This document shows, one piece after another, positions 60,393 through 64,000 of a DNA stretch of 64,000 bases. The notes under the pieces are model-generated. The model was not told the DNA's origin. It saw only the letters and a program-made list of their open reading frames with translations, and did not search any database. Source of the stretch: Massilia sp. PDC64. GTDB lineage: Bacteria > Pseudomonadota > Gammaproteobacteria > Burkholderiales > Burkholderiaceae_D. The stretch is from NCBI RefSeq assembly GCF_900101265.1, contig NZ_FMZS01000002.1:310001-374000 (forward strand), in the 5' to 3' direction. The position numbers and the translations under genes were made by a program. The stretch's first letter is position 1, and every line of letters starts with the position of its first letter.

Positions 60393-61394
60393 ATGACATC
60401 TGTAGCAAAAGAATGTATAAACGTCGCTTGGTGGAATGCTGGAAATTTCTATCACTTCGATCAGGAAAAGGCGGGAAGGTCTAGATGGCCTCAGTCGCAA
60501 AACGAGTACGATGCGAAAATGGATTCGGCTGTTCAGGCGATCGAAGAATTGATCCATCTAGCAGGGAAGCCAGATGTGTTTTTTTTGTGCGAGATAACGG
60601 CGAATGCGCTTGCAGAGTTGAGAGATCGTGTCTTTCAGGACTATCGAGTCATATCGCTCGACGTAAAGAAGGATTCTCCAACACTGCAAGTTGGCGTAAT
60701 GTTTCGCCCTAATTCACAAACGTTGTTTTTTTCTGAGCAACCCCCAGTAGTTGTTGCATCAACGCCAAACGGGACGAGGCCGATGCTTGTCCTCGATGCT
60801 GCAACCCCAGAATTTAAAATAAGACTTATTGGTTGTCATTGGCAGTCAAGATTTGATGAGCATGGTTCCGATCGAGTTCGTTTTCGATTGGCAGATAATC
60901 TTGCGACATATGCGTTCGATTTTTTAAGTGAAAAACCAGGTTTCCATCATACTGTTATATTGGGTGACCTAAACGAAGAGCCGTTTGAACATAATCTCGG
61001 AACTCTTTACGCTCATCGTAATCGGAATAAATCGAAAGCAAAAGCCCATTGGGCTGATGAAGATGTTAAGCGCGTTCACTTGTACAATACGTCATGGCGA
61101 TTGTTGGGCGAAAAATTTGCACATCCTATAGGCTCCGCAGGGACCGGTTTCGATGATTGTGCAGGAACGTACTATTGGGAAAGTCAACGTACTTGGCATC
61201 ACTTTGATCACATAATTGTTAGTGGCGGATTATTGCAAAATGCGGCTCCTTATTTTAATGAGGATGATTTGCATATAGTCTCATCTCCCAAATTTCTGTT
61301 TGATGGATTGCCGATAAAATTCCACGAGAGAGCCGGTGTTTATCACGGCTTATCGGATCATCTTCCGTTAGTTTGTAAAATATATATTAAATAG
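60393..61394 (+). CDS. Endonuclease/exonuclease/phosphatase-fold protein in AT-rich island
   Basis: 333 residues if ATG 60393 is used; GTG 60345 would add 16. The EEP-fold motifs are in order: INVAWWNAGNF, DVFFLCEI (metal Glu), IGCHWQSR, VILGDLNEEP, HFDHIIVS and LSDHLPLV (catalytic His). The closest groups are DNase I-like nucleases and phosphatases. Codon use is clearly AT-rich compared with the rest of the window, a sign of recent transfer. The next gene follows after eight bases with a good ribosome-binding site, so the two form one operon. Confidence 0.82.
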   Translation: MTSVAKECINVAWWNAGNFYHFDQEKAGRSRWPQSQNEYDAKMDSAVQAIEELIHLAGKPDVFFLCEITANALAELRDRVFQDYRVISLDVKKDSPTLQVGVMFRPNSQTLFFSEQPPVVVASTPNGTRPMLVLDAATPEFKIRLIGCHWQSRFDEHGSDRVRFRLADNLATYAFDFLSEKPGFHHTVILGDLNEEPFEHNLGTLYAHRNRNKSKAKAHWADEDVKRVHLYNTSWRLLGEKFAHPIGSAGTGFDDCAGTYYWESQRTWHHFDHIIVSGGLLQNAAPYFNEDDLHIVSSPKFLFDGLPIKFHERAGVYHGLSDHLPLVCKIYIK

Positions 61395-61402
61395 GAGTAA
61401 AT

Positions 61403-61849
61403 ATGAACTTTGATGCAATTCTAAAAAGTTCCTTAGCCGCTGTGAATGATAACTATCAGATCGCTGTTGGGGAAGTCCAGGATGTCGTCAATAGTGTGCA
61501 CACGGCAGTTCGACACAATGCCGGGAACAGATATGGGCTGATATTCACAGAAATGTCTGCGGATATTAAAGGTACAACTTTTCGCATCTATTTCGATACG
61601 AACGTCGATGTCATGCGGGCCAGGGTTATCGACGTCCTGTTCATCCGAATCCCTTCAACGGGATACCCCATTGCTATCGGGACGGTAGATAAGGCGACAA
61701 AAAATTTCTTTACTGAGCAAAATGTTAATAATAAAGAGGAGCTTGAAAGGGTGTTCGCTCAGCTATTGCAAAACCCTGAATCAAGTTTGATTCAGGCGAT
61801 TGGTTTTGCGCTGCGTACCCAAGACGACGACGATGACTCACCTTTCTGA
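61403..61849 (+). CDS. Unknown partner of the EEP-fold protein
   Basis: 148 residues with AGGAG six bases upstream. MNFDAILKSSLAAVNDNYQIAVGEVQDVVNSVHTAV and later YGLIFTEMSADIKGTTFRIYFDTN are mixed alpha/beta, and the tail is acidic (TQDDDDDSPF). No signal, membrane segment or known motif. Base composition is AT-rich like the previous gene. It may be an inhibitor, sensor or effector partner of the nuclease-like protein; no family recognised. Confidence 0.7.
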   Translation: MNFDAILKSSLAAVNDNYQIAVGEVQDVVNSVHTAVRHNAGNRYGLIFTEMSADIKGTTFRIYFDTNVDVMRARVIDVLFIRIPSTGYPIAIGTVDKATKNFFTEQNVNNKEELERVFAQLLQNPESSLIQAIGFALRTQDDDDDSPF

Positions 61850-61921
61850 CATTGTTGGTCTCCTCGATAAGGCATCAGGCTGATGACTTGCCGGGGCCTC
61901 GAACGCGCGCCTGAGAGCGTG

Positions 61922-62167
61922 TTACAGCTTCGCGCAGTTCGGCAAGTCCAGTCGTCTCGCCTTCAACCCGTCGTAATTAAGAACGTTGTTGAAGTTGAAA
62001 GCATTCACTGCGTGCTTGCGGTCGGCAATGCTAAGATCGTTCTTGCTATTGCAGTAGGGATCGTGCACGTCGTCGGTGGGAGTATGACCGACCACAATCA
62101 TTCTGAGTTCTTTTGGTATCCCGGCCGCGCGCATGTGCCCAACAGCACCTTGACGGAACTGTGAAAT
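61922..62167 (-). pseudogene. C-terminal remnant of a tyrosine recombinase
   Basis: The minus strand encodes QFRQGAVGHMRAAGIPKELRMIVVGHT and then DDVHDPY and NYDGLKARRLDLPNC. This fits the last ~80 residues of a phage-type integrase: box II Arg, the GH pair, and the final Tyr region. The N-terminal two thirds and upstream frame are absent or unrelated, so the gene is dead. It lies in the 659-base gap 61850-62508 close to repeat copy 2. Confidence 0.6.
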
Positions 62168-62301
62168 ACCAGTGCAGAGTCGCTTAACCCGACCCGGCCG
62201 AAGGATGCCCGACCGGGCGCGATTTAGATGTGATCGAGGTCTGATTGTCATTCCGGTCTCTTGGGCGTTCACTTGGGGAAAAGCCACGACTGGGGCAGCG
62301 G

Positions 62302-62333
62302 AAAAAGAAAACCCGCTGACGAATCAGCGGGTT
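62302..62333 (-). terminator. Terminator beside repeat copy 2 (minus strand)
   Basis: AACCCGCTGA pairs with TCAGCGGGTT around CGAA; on the minus strand it is followed by TTCTTTTTC. No intact minus-strand gene ends here, which suggests that the gene it served has been lost. Confidence 0.8.
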
Positions 62334-62342
62334 CTCGGAGTT

Positions 62343-62376
62343 CTGGTGGAGGCGGAGGGAGTCTCCAGCCTCCAAC
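62343..62376. repeat. Island-flanking repeat, copy 2
   Basis: CTGGTGGAGGCGGAGGGAG and the following 15 bases match copy 1 at 59888. On the minus strand the order is CCGCCTCCACCA, ten bases, then the terminator hairpin, just like the 3' end of a betaproteobacterial tmRNA gene. The canonical T-loop sequence is not kept, so it is at best a degraded copy. Confidence 0.5.
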
Positions 62377-62508
62377 ATCGTAGATGTTAAGTCGTTGGTT
62401 CCTAAGGGCATTTGTTCACGCCGTGCATGAAGGAATACGGTCGCTTGGGGTGCCTGGTCGTGGTATTGTACAGTGGCAATGTGCTAAATCAACAACGAAC
62501 CGAATATT

Positions 62509-63552
62509 GTGACAGTACTGCAACTCTTCCATTCGTACACGCGTGAGCAAGTACACGCGATTTTCTCACCAGACACAGTTTTTGTACCGCAAGCGGGAAC
62601 ATGGGGACTTCACGGCATTGTCGACGTGCCGGACCACCCTGGCGACTATGTTTTCTTTGTCACGTTCGGCCAGGCTCAGGGTGATCATCAATTCGACGAA
62701 TTCATCACACATGACGGCGTGCTGTCGTGGCAGTCACAGCCGCGGCAAGGTTTCGACGATCGTCGGATTCGAGACTTCATCCGGCATCGAGAAGAGGTCA
62801 ACAACATCCATCTTTTTCTGCGCCCTGGCCGCAATCGGGACTACACATACTTTGGCAGGCTCAAGTACCTCGACCACGATCCGATGCGAGAGCGTCCGGT
62901 CTATTTTCAATGGCAGATTCTTGATTGGCCGCCGCCGGAACAAGTGCTTGCGATGCTTGGGCGGAAGCTCGTTCCTGCTGAGCCTAACAGCCCGACGTCG
63001 GCCCCGCCGGCAAATGACCAGCAGACCAGCCATCGACTTGTCGAGACAGATGCCCCACGCCGACGTAAGGCTGGCCGAACGAAAGCTGAACCTGGTCAGC
63101 CGGTCAGGGCACGCCGACCTGACTACGTCGCAAACCAAGCGGCCAATGAGGCGCTTGGATTGCTGGGTGAGCGGCTTGTACTCCGGATAGAGCAGGAACG
63201 CTTAACTAATGCCGGGCGCACCGATCTCGCGGCGAAAATACGTCATGTTTCGGTGCTCGAGAACGATACCGCGGGGTACGACATTTTGTCGTTCGACGAC
63301 GTTGGCGAAAAAGTTTTCATCGAGGTGAAGACGACCCGTGGCTCGATCGATTCTGACTTCTTCATAAGTGCGAGTGAGCTAGCGTTTGCGCGTGGCCACA
63401 GTGCACAGTACCGCTTATATCGCTTGTACGAATATTTGGATGACGTCGACTCTGCAAAGTTTTACATTTTGACCGGAGCACCCGACGACCATAAGCAACT
63501 TAGCTTGGCACCGACTAACTTTAAGGTAAGTATGCGGCGCGAAGAGGAATAA
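62509..63552 (+). CDS. DUF3427-DUF3883 protein, PD-(D/E)xK nuclease-like
   Basis: 347 residues, GTG start. The N-terminal half (~8-160: SYTREQVHAIF, DYVFFVTFG, LSWQSQPRQGFDDRRIRDFI, IHLFLRPGRNRDYTYFGRLKYL) resembles DUF3427, usually found at the end of helicases. The C-terminal part (~225-340) is DUF3883, with GYDILSFDDVGEKVFIEVKTTRG giving the D...ExK pattern of restriction-type nucleases. A Pro/Arg linker joins them. The gene opens a compact operon and is less GC-rich than the core genome. A defence role is inference from domain types. Confidence 0.8.
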   Translation: MTVLQLFHSYTREQVHAIFSPDTVFVPQAGTWGLHGIVDVPDHPGDYVFFVTFGQAQGDHQFDEFITHDGVLSWQSQPRQGFDDRRIRDFIRHREEVNNIHLFLRPGRNRDYTYFGRLKYLDHDPMRERPVYFQWQILDWPPPEQVLAMLGRKLVPAEPNSPTSAPPANDQQTSHRLVETDAPRRRKAGRTKAEPGQPVRARRPDYVANQAANEALGLLGERLVLRIEQERLTNAGRTDLAAKIRHVSVLENDTAGYDILSFDDVGEKVFIEVKTTRGSIDSDFFISASELAFARGHSAQYRLYRLYEYLDDVDSAKFYILTGAPDDHKQLSLAPTNFKVSMRREEE

Positions 63553-63957
63553 ATGATGAGTAATTTATCAGTGTCAGATAAAGAGTGTGGGTGTTTTTTT
63601 TGCGAAATGCCAGCTCAGCGTATTGTAATGGAAAATGCCTTCGCATTTGTGGTGCGAGATGGGTTTCCTGTCACAGCAGGACATAGTTTGGTTATTCCCA
63701 GGCGCCACACGCTGGACTACTTTGGCTTAACTCAGGATGAGTTAATAGCGTGCCATGAATTAATACACTCCACGCGTCAGGTGATCATAAATGAAGACCC
63801 GACGGTCACCGGTTTTAACCTCGGTACGAACGCTGGTATCGCGGCCGGGCAGACGGTATTTCACTGCCATCTCCACCTTATACCAAGACGCGAAGGTGAT
63901 GTACAAAATCCACGTGGTGGAGTACGTCACATCATTCCTGGCAAAGGGCACTATTGA
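63553..63957 (+). CDS. HIT family hydrolase
   Basis: 134 residues, starting immediately after the stop of the preceding gene, whose end (GAAGAGGAA) serves as ribosome-binding site. The histidine triad is intact in TVFHCHLHLIPRR. CGCFFCEM near residue 15 is the zinc-binding CxxC of the Fhit/Hint-like group, followed by FAFVVRDGFPVTAGHSLVIPRRH. HIT enzymes cleave nucleotidyl bonds such as AMP-lysine or dinucleotide polyphosphates. The gene is AT-richer than the core. It could process a nucleotide signal made or used by the neighbours. Confidence 0.9.
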   Translation: MMSNLSVSDKECGCFFCEMPAQRIVMENAFAFVVRDGFPVTAGHSLVIPRRHTLDYFGLTQDELIACHELIHSTRQVIINEDPTVTGFNLGTNAGIAAGQTVFHCHLHLIPRREGDVQNPRGGVRHIIPGKGHY

Positions 63958-64000
63958 TGACGCGAACAGATCGCACGAACGAGGCCGACAAACCTGAAAC
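63957..64000 (+). CDS. Start of a third gene in the operon (cut by window edge)
   Basis: ATG at 63957 overlaps the HIT stop by one base (TGATG), so it is translationally coupled. The visible 14 codons read MTRTDRTNEADKPE, a hydrophilic N terminus. Too little is present for identification. Confidence 0.6.
   Translation, partial: MTRTDRTNEADKPE

Noticed and set aside
1..64000. CRISPR arrays, intact rRNA or tRNA genes, replication origin
   Set aside because: No regularly spaced repeats, cloverleaf sequences, rRNA segments or DnaA-box clusters were seen in the window.

Overview
The window looks like chromosome from a high-GC betaproteobacterium of the Oxalobacteraceae, most likely Massilia or a close relative. 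This is an inference. It rests on the GC-rich coding bias, the order rpsP-rimM-trmD-rplS followed by a CoA-type NUDIX gene and a CobD/CbiB-like membrane protein, a DUF3579 gene, orphan fliT and yjfB-type genes, and GspA/GspB-type secretion genes. No rRNA or intact tRNA was found, so the genus is not certain.

Layout. 0-10 kb: end of an acyl-CoA dehydrogenase, a lipoprotein, a TM2 protein, the ribosomal/tRNA-modification operon, NUDIX, CobD-like, DUF3579, CBS, an M16 double-domain peptidase and an SDR. 10-20 kb (minus strand): a GntR/UTRA regulator, a flavodoxin-like protein, a TPR protein and an amino-sugar operon nagK-nagA-nagB(SIS)-nagZ with a strong promoter, then AI-2E transporter and htpX. 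20-27 kb: GFA, CocE-type hydrolase, a GIN-repeat protein, TraB/GumN. 27-31 kb: a secretion-associated pair (GspA-like AAA ATPase, GspB-like) with mobB. 31-33 kb: a bufferin-type copper RiPP locus in which the DUF692 and DUF2063 proteins are fused. 33-48 kb: S4 protein, fumC, a FimV-like protein, HxlR, fliT, M13 peptidase, methyltransferase, csbD, AI-2E, S9 peptidase, MATE, cytochrome c and a secreted hydrolase. 48-55 kb: cbpA-cbpM, mntH, two tandem DJ-1/PfpI genes, an XRE-cupin regulator with GNAT, and an amidohydrolase. 55-60 kb: a 1453-residue sensor with PAS, GAF, GGDEF, EAL and a C-terminal REC domain.

From about 59.9 kb to the end the DNA changes character. GC drops sharply between about 60.25 and 61.85 kb. 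Two related ~34-bp repeats, each beside a terminator hairpin, bracket an IS66-type remnant, an endonuclease/exonuclease/phosphatase-fold gene with an unknown partner, and the tail of a decayed tyrosine recombinase. Beyond the second repeat a tightly packed operon starts: a DUF3427-DUF3883 protein, a HIT-family hydrolase, and a third gene cut by the window edge. This end is the best candidate for an undescribed, possibly defence-related, system.

Regulatory signals of note. An 11-bp motif is shared by the GntR promoter and the nag operon promoter, which points to this regulator as NagR. A 16+3+16 bp inverted repeat covers the start codon of the XRE-cupin gene. Two intergenic regions (about 36.5-36.75 kb and 44.45-44.55 kb) look like independent small-RNA transcription units with their own promoter-like and terminator sequences.
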